Of a DNA stretch of 64,000 bases, positions 47,973 through 60,333 are shown piece by piece. The notes under the pieces were generated by a model, which made no database searches, was not told where the DNA came from, and saw only the letters and a program-made list of their open reading frames with translations. Every line of letters begins with the position of its first letter. Positions within the stretch are counted from its first letter, which is position 1. The stretch comes from Strongylocentrotus purpuratus (taxonomy: Eukaryota; Echinodermata; Echinoidea; Camarodonta; Strongylocentrotidae): contig NW_022145604.1 in NCBI RefSeq assembly GCF_000002235.5, forward strand, positions 117,097 to 181,096. The letters run 5' to 3'. A program made the translations under genes and the position numbers.

Positions 47973-49260
47973 CATCTTTATTTAAACACCTGTAGGGTAT
48001 GTGCATAAGACTTGAAACGGAAAATAAATGATTTACAGACTGCTACAAAGAATAAATGTCACTTTAAACAGAATCATTTCCATCACTTAGATATATTTAT
48101 TCAAATACAATAAGTAACCTTTGATGGCAATGTACTTATAGGTGTACTTAAAACATTTCAAGATTGAATAATAAAAGAAATCAGAAGAAGAAAAAAAATC
48201 TAAAAATTTATAAAAAGAGACGTGACTTTATCGTACATTCTTCTTATACAGAAGCAATATAAACTTTGCATAATAATGTATCGTTTTATAAATTAAATCA
48301 AACAAACGAACAAGGATCAAAATAAAATTAATATGGTTATCTCAACAAAGTGATTCTGTTTGTAACCTCTGACATCATGACCTTTGAATTATACAGGTCA
48401 ACATACATCGCAGGATATAAAGTTCTCAAAAAGACAATTTTCACCTTTTAACATCTGAATTCTAGCTATGTCAAATTGGTACATGTATGTACATATGTTA
48501 GGATTGTGCAAAATGGATCTATAGATATTGTGGTGATAGAACCAACATATTATTTGTACGTTAGAATGAATGTCACCTCTTTTAACCTTTAACCCAACTA
48601 GTCATTAAAACTGAAATTTCGTTCTGTGACAACAAATCAATAAACACTGGTTTACAAAAGTAAATTTAGATTGCTGAATTTCCACACATAAGATCTTCTG
48701 TCCTATTTCTTTATTAAACCAGATCAACATATAGCTCTTTCTTTATTTCATGAATCATGTCATCTCCCTACGTGAATGAATGCTCATTTAAGTTTGATGT
48801 TCATACCCTAAAAGGATCTCAAGTGATTGGGATAACAAGTTCAAATGAACCAGAGCGGACGGACAACATTGACGGACTAAAAATTAATCTTCATACAGCA
48901 CCTTTAAAGGCATAGATATAAACCATAGTAACAATACATGTTACAGTTCAGCAGCAAATTAACAATGAACATGAACTAAATCTGAGTTACTATCCGTTTT
49001 AAAATTCTCAAAAATAAAAAATGGAATCTGATATCTTATTTGCCCTGCAGTAAATGGAGATCAAATCATTTATTATGGTATGGATATACCTCATTAAGAA
49101 AGTAGAGATCAGTGGAATATTGACATCATATTGATGGCATGTAATCCATAGGGATCTATCTAACCTGTTTTCTTTTTGTTTATTTTTATTTGGACAAGTC
49201 ATTGCCCTCCGCCTGCCGGATGGTGGGTTTTTAGGCCGTTTTTTTTTGGTTTTTCACATT

Positions 49261-49409
49261 CATCCAATCAGAGATCAGTAGAGCATTGACATCCTACTGG
49301 TGACATGTAATCCATAGAGGTCTATCTATCATCCAATCAGAGATTAGTAGAGCATTGACATCCTACTGATGACATGTAATCCATAGAGGTCTATCTATCA
49401 TCCAATCAG
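49261..49409. repeat. 69-bp direct repeat, two units plus a partial
   Basis: CATCCAATCAGAGATCAGTA... repeats at 49261 and 49330, with a partial at 49399. A diverged relative lies at 49090-49160. Confidence 0.85.
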
Positions 49410-50514
49410 CTACTCATGTTCATACCTTTAACATCTTGAACCTTTATAGAAAATTATTTCTTAAAACTAACCACTTTATAATAATGATTGTATTACTGCT
49501 CAAGCAAATAATCTATTATGATTTTTGCTTCTGTATTATTCCATAAAAGGAAATACAATACTCAATATGTAAGTACATCATTTGACCACTAATAGATAGA
49601 AAAAAGGAAGATCTTTTTGTAATCCTCTTACAAACTATACACTATAAAAAATGACACATTTTAAGTACATGACAGACAATATTACAAAACATTACTCACT
49701 TCACAACATTGTAATTTACTCTACGATTGAGCACTACAAAATGATTTTTTTTTTTAATTCACAGAAATGGGCTCTCAAAGAGCAAAGGTTCATGAAAAAA
49801 ATACCATCATGATTTTAGTATTGGCAGGTACAAAACAAGGAAACAAAACCAAGGAAACACATTTTCCAGTGGAACTCTTGCGATAAAGATTTGGCGCTTC
49901 CTATTACATAAAACTGTGGGATGAAAATTGGTACAAAATGCAACCAAAGAACTGCAAAATTTTACTTGAATCTGTAACTGATATCACTATCTTTCCAACC
50001 ATCTTCAATTTGTTCATTTGTAATCAGTGTTTATCATCATTTTGACAAGGACCATATGCTTGTAATTCACATAACCACGATTTAAACTTTAAAAACTTTT
50101 AAATCCCAATCCTTTATAATCATTTATGTACATGTACTGGGTATATTGCAGATTTAGTACGTTCTAAACTACCGAGGTCATAAAACTGTGGGATGACTGT
50201 TGATACGAAATGCAGACAAAAAAAACTTCTTTTGGAGCACTCAAGTCTTAATGCCCAAATATAACCCTCGTTAAAGCTACATTTATTGCATCCTAGATAT
50301 GGAGGGTCAAATTTCATAAAAATGTGGGATGATTGTCAGTATGTATACAGAAAAAACAGTGAAATGTCAAAGTAACCATCTTTAAATTACACTGTCATCA
50401 AACTGTACCTGATTTGGTTGTGTGTATTGAGTATGACTGTGTTCTTAATTGTATAGTTTATATAGGGAGACAATGCTCATTAAATAAAATTAAACAAATT
50501 GAAATCTCTAATCA

Positions 50515-50995
50515 CTTATAATCATTGATGTACATTGCATATTTTGGTGTTTCCTATTTCATAAAACTGTGGGATGAAAGTTGGTACAAAATATAGCAAA
50601 ATAACTGAAAATAGTTTAATCCTTGATGTACATTACAGATTTTGGTGGTTCCTATTTCATAAAGCTGTGGGATGAAAGTTGGTACAAAATGTCGCAAAAT
50701 AACTGTTGTTATAATCATTGATGTACATTACGGATGTTGGTGGTTCCTATTTCATAAAGCTGTGGGATGAAAGTTGGTACAAAATGTAGCAAAATAACTG
50801 TAAATTGTTATAATCAGTGATGTACATTACAGATTTTGGTGGTTCCTATTTCATAAAACTGGGATGAAAGTTGGTACAAAATGTAGCAAAATAACTGTAA
50901 ATTGTTATAATCAGTGATGTACATTACAGATTTTGGTGGTTCCTATTTCATAAAACTGGGATGAAAGTTGGTACAAAATGTAGCAAAATAACTGT
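50515..50995. repeat. About 98-bp tandem repeat, five units
   Basis: Each unit has TGATGTACATTACAGATTTT, GGTGGTTCCTATTTCATAAA and GGGATGAAAGTTGGTACAAA. Older copies are recognisable near 49885 and 50180. Confidence 0.88.
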
Positions 50996-51049
50996 AACTA
51001 GTTTCTCACATTGTATCCACCAGTATAAAAATAACGTTGAGTTCTCAGG

Positions 51050-51191
51050 GGGTGTTTCACAAAGCATTTTTTCAATGACAAATGACAAAAGTCAGTGACA
51101 AATCTGCTGATGACCAATCAGAAGCAAGGATTTCAGTAGCTTATAACAAAAACTGTCATTTGTCACTGATGACAAGTTTTGTGAAACACCC
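51050..51191. mobile_element. Short palindromic element (MITE-like)
   Basis: 142 bp with inverted ends GGGTGTTTCACAAA / TTTTGTGAAACACCC and inner inverted AATGACAAATGAC / GTCATTTGTCACTG. No clear target duplication. Confidence 0.55.
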
Positions 51192-54100
51192 TCCTGGCCA
51201 AGCAAGGACAATGCAAAAGAGATGTATGTGGAAACAATTAGTACACAAGAATTGGTTTATACTGTAGGCTTTGGAATCATCAAAATGATAAGAAATAAGA
51301 CTTCTTCTTGCTGAAAGTTGCATGCATACACTGCACATTGAAATGTATGTATATGACTACATTTAGTACACATTATTTCATGTCATATTTTGAATACCAG
51401 TACATTTAAAGAGCATATCTTTCTAAGGGAAATTTCAAACTAGTGTGAAGAGAATGAGAACGTTTTGAAATGATTTTCCATCTTTAATTACCAGAACATA
51501 ACCTTCTCTCTTAACATGGTGTAAATCATTCTCGGTGTAATGTTGTTTCTCTTCAATAACATCCATCTCATTCTAATTCGTACTGGCAGCGATTTAATAC
51601 AAGCATGACATTCATGATTAAAGTATATGTCAAAAGAGATGGAAGCAAACTAGCAAGGTTGAGTAAACATAGACAATTTTCACTAAAATGATATTGAACT
51701 GAAATGAGAATTGGAGCATGTTTGTTATGCCCAACTAAGAGCATTCTTCTATTGCTATACCTAGCAGGCTATTATTAAAATATCCCTTTATGGGTGTTTG
51801 ATTATTGACAAGAATGGAGAATTAGAGCATGTATTGGTGAGCATTACGAAGAACATTCCTACAATTTATTTAAAACTTCTTTTATTTTTACTGTACAAAA
51901 AAATCTTAAAACTACAAACTATTGCACTTACATACTTTAGTACAATATACAATTATCAACATGTTGAATGTATATTTCATACATGAGTTTTCTAGGGCTA
52001 CATAAAGAGGAATCAACTGTTGATAGAAAGTTGACTCAAGAGGGAGTAGGGAAACAGATCTCAACATTCAGACAAACGATAAGAACATTAAGACTTTCTT
52101 AAAGTCATGCCACCTCTTTGAAATAAATATGATTATGGAGAATTTCCTATGAGTGCAATTGTATAGTAAGAACCCATCCATATAACTCGTAGTTTACTTT
52201 TCTCAAGTCTCATGATGGAGTAGCATACATGTAACCATGTACACATAGCAGGATAATGAATACTGTAGTCTTTTCTATCATTGAAGTGGACAAGGGGAAG
52301 TATCACATAGTTTGCTTCTTTTTTCTTCTGTTTTACAGAACAAAAAGTGAGTTCTCACTGTTTGATGCTCACAATTTGATTTTCATCATGTGACATCATA
52401 CCAGATGAAAACATTACCAGTCAGAAGAAGATAACATTAGTAATCTTACTACTTTGTTAATTTTTCTCAAATTTTCACTGACCTGCATTTCTGATTTTTT
52501 TTTTTTTTCCATTAAAGCCAACTTTCTACAAAGAATAAAAACTCTTTAAATCCATTAATCAAATATTTGTTTTACTGTTTTGATAAATTATAGACAAAAA
52601 CTAAAAACAAATTCCATTCAGTATTTCAGTCTTCTTACTACCGGTACTCCACATTGTGAGTTAAATTAAGGTCACTATTAAAGCTCTATTTATCTCCTAT
52701 AATCCTCTCAGATATAGCTTTCAATCAGACCCTTCAACAACTTATACAGAGCAAGAAAGAAAAATTACACACTTCATAATTTGCCCATTGTTGCAAGATG
52801 GAGCTACAAATAGAACTTCTTCCTGCTTCTTTTGGTGCTATTTTTGTTGGACAACTCTTCATGGCAGACTGCAGAAGGTTCAATTGCATGTGTTTATGTC
52901 AAACTCCATTCGTGCCAACGCCAGGTGTTTTCTTGCCTCTGTCTTAATACATATGTTCATCTTAGACTTGATGCTATTATTGTAACCATCAATTCATATG
53001 AAAATCACTAAAGATATAATAATTAATGGCATATTAATATGTTACACACATATCTTAGATAATCAACAAGTTTTTTAAATATTTTATTGGGTATCTTGAA
53101 AGGAATATCTTATCACTTGATAGCATCATAGACTTACTTCAGCCCTTTATTATCTTAGATATAATATTGCAAACACTTCCAAAACAAATCAATGGCATAT
53201 TCACAATTTGAAGGATAAATATTTCCCACTTGGATGTCTCTGAAATTGACTTGTTGGTTGATCAATTCAATCATGGTTTTATAAATCATGTTATCCAGAA
53301 TTTGTTATAACACCACATTTTTGCTTCAATTACAAACATGTTGTAATGTGCGAGGGCTACATTGTCAATATACTTCATATCTAAAAAGGGTAAGAGCAAG
53401 GCGTGGCCTGGAGTTGATAGAAATGGAGTTGACATTATCCCATACACTGACCTCTGTACAGCCAACCATGTAGAACAGCCCAACATAAATGGTAAGATAC
53501 AACATTTCAGAATTAAGAGTTATAGAACTTTGCAGCTAGATAGCTGAATTGTTTCAGTTTTACAGATTACAAAATAAGAAGTTACAATATTCAAAAAAAC
53601 ATATAAATCGTACTCACCAAAATTTAAAGATGGTACCCCACAAAAACGCAGGAGGAATGATTCTGTTACTCAGGTTCAAATCATTTCATATTTTATAGCT
53701 CCATCTTAAAACAATAAGCAATTTAAAAAGTGTGCACATTATTTTCTGACATATATATTGTAAAATACAAGTATGTCTGAAATATAATAAAGGAGTATGG
53801 TTTTAAGAACAAAAGGAGAATATCACAATCATGTATCAATTCCAATAAATAAATGTATACATGTATGTAAGTCATTACATAGTATGTATAACATATCCTC
53901 ATCTTTTAACTTTGTTGTTATAAACCCACACAGTATTAGATATGTTGGAAGAAAATATACTCGCCAACATTTCCTACCATATACCCTATTTGGCATTTTG
54001 TGTTAATGTTAAAATGCAGACATTAGACACAAAGATTGTAATCTATAATTTCAGATGCACTTATAATGAAAATAATTGGTCATAAATATTCATCCATTAC

Positions 54101-54630
54101 ATAAATGAAGATAAAATAAGAGCTGTATAAATACTCCTAAAGTGTATATTAAAAATCATGACCTTGTATACATGTACTACAAATTGTCCATTGAAATACA
54201 AATTTCAATGCATGATATCATATATTCTGTGAAATTCATCCAAGAAATTGGAGTTATTGTATATATACTTGTACATATTTCTCTGCTTGAGAATCTGAAT
54301 TAAAAACTCAACTTTGGCATACATCATTCCCTACAGTTATTACAATACAATAATCCACTGGAGGGAAACATGAGATCAAGAAATGAATAATTCGCAATAT
54401 CAATTGCTTACTGATGTTCTCAGAAAAGAATTTGCATATAATGGTTGATCTTTACAAAAACAGCAGTTAATATGAGCTCAGCTACAAGTTCTACTCTCTG
54501 AGTTGCAGATTCACTAAACAGACAGACAGACAGACAGACAGAGAGCACTCATTACATATCATCCAGACTCCTCTATACCTTGTCCTTCACAGTCTGCTTC
54601 ATCTTCCAGCAATGAGATTGGAGGAATCAG

Positions 54631-54785
54631 TCCACTGGTATCCTATTTGTAAAAACTCCCATTCACCTTTCCAGGCCCATTGGCACCCTGGTTTTAAAAA
54701 CTCCCATTCTCCTTTACAGGCCCATTGGCACCCTGGTTTTAAAAACTCCCATTCTCCTTTACAGGCCGTTTGGCACCCTGCGTTT
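54631..54785 (-). repeat. 45-bp tandem repeat just after the M-Ras stop codon
   Basis: About three units (plus strand CCCATTGGCACCCTGGTTTT then AAAAACTCCCATTC and TCCTTTACAGG), starting 10 bp past the stop, so within the 3' UTR. Confidence 0.88.
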
Positions 54786-54794
54786 ACAAGCATA

Positions 54795-54855
54795 TCACAG
54801 TAGAATACACCTATCCCTTTTTCTATCTTTCTTATTCGAGTCCACGGGCTGTCTC
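54795..54855 (-). CDS. MRAS: M-Ras last coding exon (polybasic tail and prenylation box)
   Basis: Acceptor TTTATTGTGTGTAG. With two bases from exon 4 it encodes [20 protein letters not shown] and TGA. The final CILL is a CAAX box; leucine at the end favours geranylgeranylation. This small exon was placed by matching acceptor, phase and tail chemistry together. Confidence 0.88.
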
Positions 54856-57800
54856 CTACACACAATAAAGAAAGAACAAAGAAAACACTTGACATACATG
54901 TGAATTCACATCACTTATGTGTTGAAACTAATCTTAAGTTCTGATAATAGAAATTAAATTCACAAGAAACTGATTTGAACTAATTCTAAATTGTTATCAT
55001 GCAGACTTCATTTTTTTCAGATCAGTGAAAGGTACAGACTTGTTAGACATTGGATTCATTCACTGACATTACATTCTATATTGTCCTAACTTGGATGGGA
55101 CAACTAGTGACAGCTTCCAATAACGGGTGGGGGGGGGGGACAAAGAGACAAAGAAACACCTTATTTGGTAAATCAAAAATAAATTTAAAAAATCTAGGAA
55201 ATGACAGCGTTATAACAATATTTCAAGGGTCACTACATTGTGTATTGCTGCATAACCACACTGCCTTTTATCTTAACCCTCTGACTACTTGCAACCCTAT
55301 CCCAGCAGCCTACCCCAGCAGTTAGGTACCCTCAGCTAGCAGTGATGGTACATAGTCCTGCACTGGGGCTAGTATTCAATTAATGATATTGTACTTACTT
55401 GCAACCCTATCCCAGCAGCCTACCCAGCAGTTAGGTACCCTCAGCTAGCAGTGATGGTACATAGTCCTGCACTGGGGCTAGTATTCAATTAATGATATTG
55501 TACTTACTTGCAACCCTATACCAGCAGCCTACCCCAGCAGTTAGGTACCCTCAGCTAGCAGTGATGGTACATAGTCCTGCACTGGGGCTAGTATTCAATT
55601 AATGATATTGTACTTACTTGCAACCCTATCCCAGCAGCCTACCCCAGCAGTTAGGTACCCTCAGCTAGCAGTGATGGTACATAGTCCTGCACTGGGGCTA
55701 GTATTCAATTAATGATATTGTACTTACTTGCAACCCTATCCCAGCAGCCTACCCCAGCAGTTAGGTACCCTCAGCTAGCAGTGATGGTACATAGTCCTGC
55801 ACTGGGGCTATTATTCAATTAATGATATTGTACTTACTTGCAACCCTATCCCAGCAGCCTATCCCAGCAGTTAGGTAGCCTCAGCTAGCAGTGATGGTAC
55901 ATAGTCCTGCACTGGGGCTAGTATTCAATTAATGATATTGTACTTACTTACAACCCTATCCTAGCAGCCTATCCCAGCAGTTAGGTAGCCTCAGCTAGCA
56001 GTGATGGTACATAGTCCTGCACTGGGGCTAGTATTCAATTAATGATATTGTACTTACTTGCAACCCTATCCCAGCAGCCTACCCCAGCAGTTAGGTACCC
56101 TCAGCTAGCAGTGATGGTACATTTGTAGCATAGTCCTGCACTGGGGCTAGTATTCAATTAATTATTTTGTACTTACTTGCAACCCTATCCCAGCATCCTA
56201 TCCCAGCAGCCTACCCCAGCAGTTAGGTACCTTCAGCTAGCAGTGATGGTACATTTGTAGCATAGTCCTGCACTGGGGCTAGTATTCAATTAATTATTTT
56301 GTACGTACGTACCTGATTACCCTCACTACTTCATGAAAGGCTGCGTCAATGTTCTTAGGAGGATCTTTTGCACTTGTTTCAATATAAGGAATAGGCTGTA
56401 ACAAAGCAGTCAAAACAAACAAAACAATTATGTTATTAGACAGTGTTCGTTGATTAACAGTACCATACATGTATTGACTTTTCTTTAGAAATGCATTCAT
56501 AGTTTGGTCCTAATGTGTATTAAATTGATGTTATGACAGTCATGCTTCTCTCTGACTTCTGTGAGTGGATGAATTATTTAGTTGGATGATGGGTAAATAA
56601 AATATTCAATGATGTCCACATGTACATGTAATGAACTGCTGCTACGCCCTGGCCTGTATTGTTTTCATTTGTTCATCACAGATAACTGTGCATGATCAAA
56701 AAAATTGTTGAATTCTGGTTAATTTTGGATTATATTTTTTGGCATATGAACATGCGCAAAACTAGAAAATGTTGTCACCTAAATTTTCCACAAATTACTG
56801 TAGAAGCCATTTCTGTAGCAAAAAAAAAATGCAATTTTCAAAAAAAAAATCATTGTTGTAATTTAGTCTTTCTGTAGCACAAAAGCTTCAAGCCTGTAGC
56901 AGTAATGGTTTGACAGTATTTATTTGTTATTTGCAATGCCAGCTTTTCCTCTCCTTTACCATCATTCCCTTCCCATAGATACATTCACTTACCCCTAATT
57001 CTGCAGCTACATTCTTGCCTTCTTCTTCCGTTACCTTCCTCTGATGTACTAGGTCCACTTTGTTGGCAACAAGGATCATGGGATACGAGTCTCTGTAAAA
57101 TAATAGCACATGGGATCATTGCATCAGAGACACACTATAATGCAATCATTTCTTGCAGGGCTAGCAACTGAGATGGCAGTATATTGAACATGTGTGACCA
57201 GCTTTGACTCTGAAATATATTTCAAGTTCTTGTTGCCTTTTCTACATGCGAGGATCTCTAGAGGCTTACACAATCCTAAGAAAGATTTTGAGAGAAAGAC
57301 GTGCATGAGTACTGGAGTAAAAAAGAAAAGAAAAGGAGAACAAAGGGTTACCAGTAAGGAATCTACTGAAGTTCACTCAAGGAATAGATCTAGTGTGAAA
57401 GAGGCATCATGAGTGAAAGAGTTATGAGTCTATGAGTATTTGAGTGTGAAATTATTCTCTGTTAATTTGTTATCATCTCATGGAGCTCTATGTGTGACCA
57501 GGTGGTAATCTACATGTATGGATGTCTGAAAGTGTGAAGTGTGAAAGTGGCAGGATTCACACATACATGTTTAACAGGATGTCTGAACTTCAATTTGGGG
57601 AAGGGGAGGGGGATAATGTTTCACTGACCCCTGATTTTTTTTCTCAACCACCTACCCCCCCCCCCCCTACCCCACTTGAGTAAAAAAAAAATTAAAAAAA
57701 GGATTCAGGAAAAAAATTATATCTAACAACATTCCCCCCTTTTGAGAAAGAAAATTGGGAAAAAATCAGGGGAAATTGGGAAAATAAGGAAAAAATAAGG

Positions 57801-59709
57801 AAAATTGGGGGGAGGGATTCAGGTAATTATCAGGCCTAAACAGGTTACTTACTTGTCTTTGACTCTGAGAATCTGAGTATGAAAAGCTTTCATGTTCTCA
57901 TAGCTGGCTCTATCAGTGACTGAATAGACGAGAAGGAAACCATCACCAGTCCTCATATATTGCTCTCTCATTGCAGAAAACTCTTCTTGACCAGCAGTAT
58001 CCAACACTACATAAAATGAAAGAGAGACAAATCAAACATACAGTTAGATTAGAGACAACTGCTTGTAGTATTGAGTCAAGTAGCTGTAAAATGTACAGAA
58101 ACCAAACATTCAGAAAGTTGCCTCCAGTGAAAGCAGAAAACACAAACAAAAAGAATGTTTATCACTATTTGAATATTACATTGTATACATTGTACATTTA
58201 TGGAATCATAATTGAATTATTCTCTTTAATACATTCATGTATAGTTGTTGTAATTGTCATAGCTATAAATGTACATGTACATGAAATGCAAGAACATTTC
58301 TTTGCTCAATATTTGAAATGATTACAGTACCATGGTGGATATAAAAGTATAATATTAAAGGTGAGTTACATGTATGTCTTGTTATCTGTTACCATTTTGC
58401 ATAACAGCGGCAGTCAAATGAAAGTTAGGAATTTGTAAGTCGAGGTCATGCAAATAATCATGCATCAATGTAAAACTTAAAATACATGTTTGGGGTCTAC
58501 ATGTATCCTTTAAAGTTAAAATAGCTGGGCTCTACTAGATTAGCAAATTTCATCTGGATTTTTACAACCCGTGCCCAGCACAATGCTAGGTCAATGTACC
58601 AGTAGTATGCGCTTCATTAATGGGTATACATTTTTAAATAGTTTTAGTCTGCAAAAACTATGTACTGTAAACCATCAAAGATGTAAGCTGTGATATCATT
58701 ACTTTAGTAATCAAACAAAATAGGTTTTTCCAATACTGTTGAATGTCGTGGGTCACACAATGATTACCTACCATCTAGTATACACCAATCACCATCAATC
58801 TCAGTATGTTGAATGTAAGAGTCTTCAATAATTACCTACCATCTAGAATACACCAATCACCATCAATCTCAGTGTGTTGAATGTAAGAGTCTTCAATGAT
58901 TACCTACCATCTAGTACACCAATCACCATCGATCTCAGTGTGTTGAATGTAAGAGTCTCCAATGATTACCTACCATCTAGAATACACCAATCACCATCAA
59001 TCTCAGTATGTTGAATATAAGAGTCTTCAATGACTACCTACCATCTAGTACACCAATCACCATCGATCTCAGTGTGTTGAATGTAAGAGTCTCCAATGAT
59101 TACCTACCATCTAGAATACACCAATCACCATCAATCTCAGTATGTTGAATGTAAGAGTCTTCAATGATTACCTACCATCTAGAATACACCAATCACCATC
59201 AATCTCAGTGTGTTGAATGTAAGAGTCTTCAATGATTACCTACCATCTAGTACACCAATCACCATCGATCTCAGTGTGTTGAATGTAAGAGTCTCCAATG
59301 ATTACCTACCATCTAGAATACACCAATCACCATCAATCTCAGTATGTTGAATGTAAGAGTCTTCAATGATTACCTACCATCTAGAATACACCAATCACCA
59401 TCAATCTCAGTATGTTGAATGTAAGAGTCTTCAATGATTACCTACCATCTAGAATACACCAATCACCATCGATCTCAGTATGTTGAATATAAGAGTCTTC
59501 AATGATTACCTACCATCTAGTATACACCAATCACCATCAATCTCAGTATGTTGAATGTAAGAGTCTTCAATGGTGGGGTCATAGTCTGCTACAAAGAGTT
59601 TCTGGAAGAACTGTATCGTGATAGCACTCTTGCCCACGCCTCCATCTCCTACCACAACCAACTTGTAAGTGGTCAGATTCTCACGAGAAATGTCTGATAA
59701 TGTCGTCAT
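54795..59709 (-). CDS. MRAS: M-Ras GTPase, five coding exons
   Basis: Exons (minus strand): 59709-59514, 58006-57853, 57092-56993, 56395-56313, 54855-54795. All introns are GT-AG and all phases agree, giving 197 residues. P-loop GDGGVGKS at 21-28, switch [10 protein letters not shown] at 43-51, DTAGQEE at 68-74, NKVD at 127-130, ETSAK at 156-160, polybasic tail and a CILL box. [25 protein letters not shown] and [12 protein letters not shown] identify M-Ras rather than R-Ras, Rap or classical Ras. M-Ras is a membrane GTPase; with SHOC2 and PP1 it promotes RAF activation. Length is close to human M-Ras (208). No catalytic residue is missing. Confidence 0.95.
54856..56312 (-). other. M-Ras intron 4
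   Basis: About 1.46 kb. The donor GTACGTACGTAC sits at 56312. Roughly 1 kb of the intron is a 110-bp minisatellite. Confidence 0.85.
55268..56303 (-). repeat. 110-bp minisatellite abutting the M-Ras exon 4 donor
   Basis: About nine units; the last two carry extra TTTGTAG and one has a 20-bp internal gain. On the transcribed strand each unit has GGGTTGCAAGTAAGTACAAT at the place where the real boundary has AGGGTAATCAG|GTACGTAC. Downstream sequence (ATTAATTGAATACTAGCCCC) is shared with the real intron start. Confidence 0.93.
56313..56395 (-). CDS. MRAS: M-Ras coding exon 4
   Basis: Encodes [20 protein letters not shown] and [13 protein letters not shown] is the guanine-base motif (G5). Acceptor TGTTACAG. 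Confidence 0.95.
56396..56992 (-). other. M-Ras intron 3
   Basis: 597 bp, donor GGG|GTAAGTG. AT-rich, A-runs near 56820; nothing else seen. Confidence 0.9.
56993..57092 (-). CDS. MRAS: M-Ras coding exon 3
   Basis: Encodes [20 protein letters not shown] and [17 protein letters not shown] is the G4 specificity motif; the [10 protein letters not shown] stretch is close to vertebrate M-Ras. Confidence 0.95.
57093..57852 (-). other. M-Ras intron 2
   Basis: 760 bp; contains a G/A-rich and C-rich patch (57595-57835) with GGGAAAATT-like short repeats. Confidence 0.9.
57853..58006 (-). CDS. MRAS: M-Ras coding exon 2 (switch II)
   Basis: Encodes [39 protein letters not shown] and [12 protein letters not shown]. 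Carries the catalytic glutamine of the GTPase (Q72) and switch II. Acceptor TTTTATGTAG, donor ACAA|GTAAGT. Confidence 0.96.
58007..59513 (-). other. M-Ras intron 1
   Basis: About 1.5 kb. Its 5' half is the 68-bp exon-derived minisatellite; the rest is AT-rich with no other feature. Confidence 0.9.
58767..59513 (-). repeat. 68-bp minisatellite copying the M-Ras exon 1 end and its splice donor
   Basis: Eleven copies follow the real boundary at 59514/59513. On the transcribed strand each runs from ATTGAAGACTCTTACATTCA (IEDSYIQ in the exon) through GATGGTGATTGGTGTAT to CTAGATG|GTAGGTAAT and then straight into the next copy. Some copies have CTAGA, some lack two bases (TGTACTAGATG), so there are 68- and 66-bp variants. 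Confidence 0.95.
59514..59709 (-). CDS. MRAS: M-Ras coding exon 1 (P-loop, switch I)
   Basis: ATG at 59709 with AAAA before it. Encodes [20 protein letters not shown], the P-loop, switch I and [12 protein letters not shown]. Donor GATG|GTAGGT. The start matches the M-Ras family, where about ten residues precede the first strand. Confidence 0.96.
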
Positions 59710-60215
59710 TTTTAACTCTTTCTTTCCTCTTCTGGTTAGACTAAGTGATATTCCTCACTTAAGCACAGTCAGGGCTATGCTACTTTGTCTGTCCCAATGA
59801 TTGCATCACTCCAGCTCTGTAGAGGAGGTGCTAGCTGTTTAAATATGACGATCACCACTGCCCCCGATTGTGGGGTAGTAAGTCTGTAGGTGACTTGATG
59901 AAACTCTCACTTAACCATCTTAGCAGGTCATGTTTCTATCAATCAGCACAACATCAATGGAATGATGACACCTTGAGGACTCCTTGTGTGGTGAGGTAGA
60001 ACTCTACATCATCTTCACCGACTTGAATTATCTGTCTTTTTCATTGTCATTCCTTTTCTTCCGATGATCATCAGTACCTACATTCAGGAGACACAATAAC
60101 CATTGGTTTCTATTAGTAAACAAAATCCATCCACATAACAGCACAATTCTTACTCTATTCTGTAATCAATAATGTATCCAGGCCTATATGATTATTAATG
60201 CTACAGGGAAAAGAG
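59710..60215 (-). promoter_or_regulatory. M-Ras 5' flank or 5' UTR
   Basis: About 500 bp upstream of the start; not CpG-rich and without a clear core promoter. The real first (noncoding) exon may lie farther up. Confidence 0.35.
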
Positions 60216-60222
60216 AGAGCAT

Positions 60223-60255
<33 letters not shown>

Positions 60256-60302
60256 AGAGATAGCGAGAGGGAGAGATAGCGAGAGAGGGGGAGAGAGATA
60301 GC

Positions 60303-60330
<28 letters not shown>
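60216..60330 (+). repeat. (GA)n microsatellite with interruptions
   Basis: GA repeats broken by G-runs and GATAGCGAGAG units. Confidence 0.92.

Positions 60331-60333
<3 letters not shown>

Larger units (their letters stand above)
47973..54600. other. Noncoding DNA downstream of the M-Ras gene
   Basis: 6.6 kb, AT-rich, no gene recognised; part may be the M-Ras 3' UTR (minus strand). It holds 69-bp repeats at 49261-49409, a ~98-bp repeat family at 50515-50995 with older relatives from 49870, a short palindromic element at 51050-51191, and (GACA)n at 54519-54542. Confidence 0.6.

Noticed and set aside
54599..54895. 98-codon minus frame with GCQWACKGEWEFLKP repeats
   Set aside because: It overlaps the M-Ras tail exon in another frame and its repeats are the 45-bp noncoding array.
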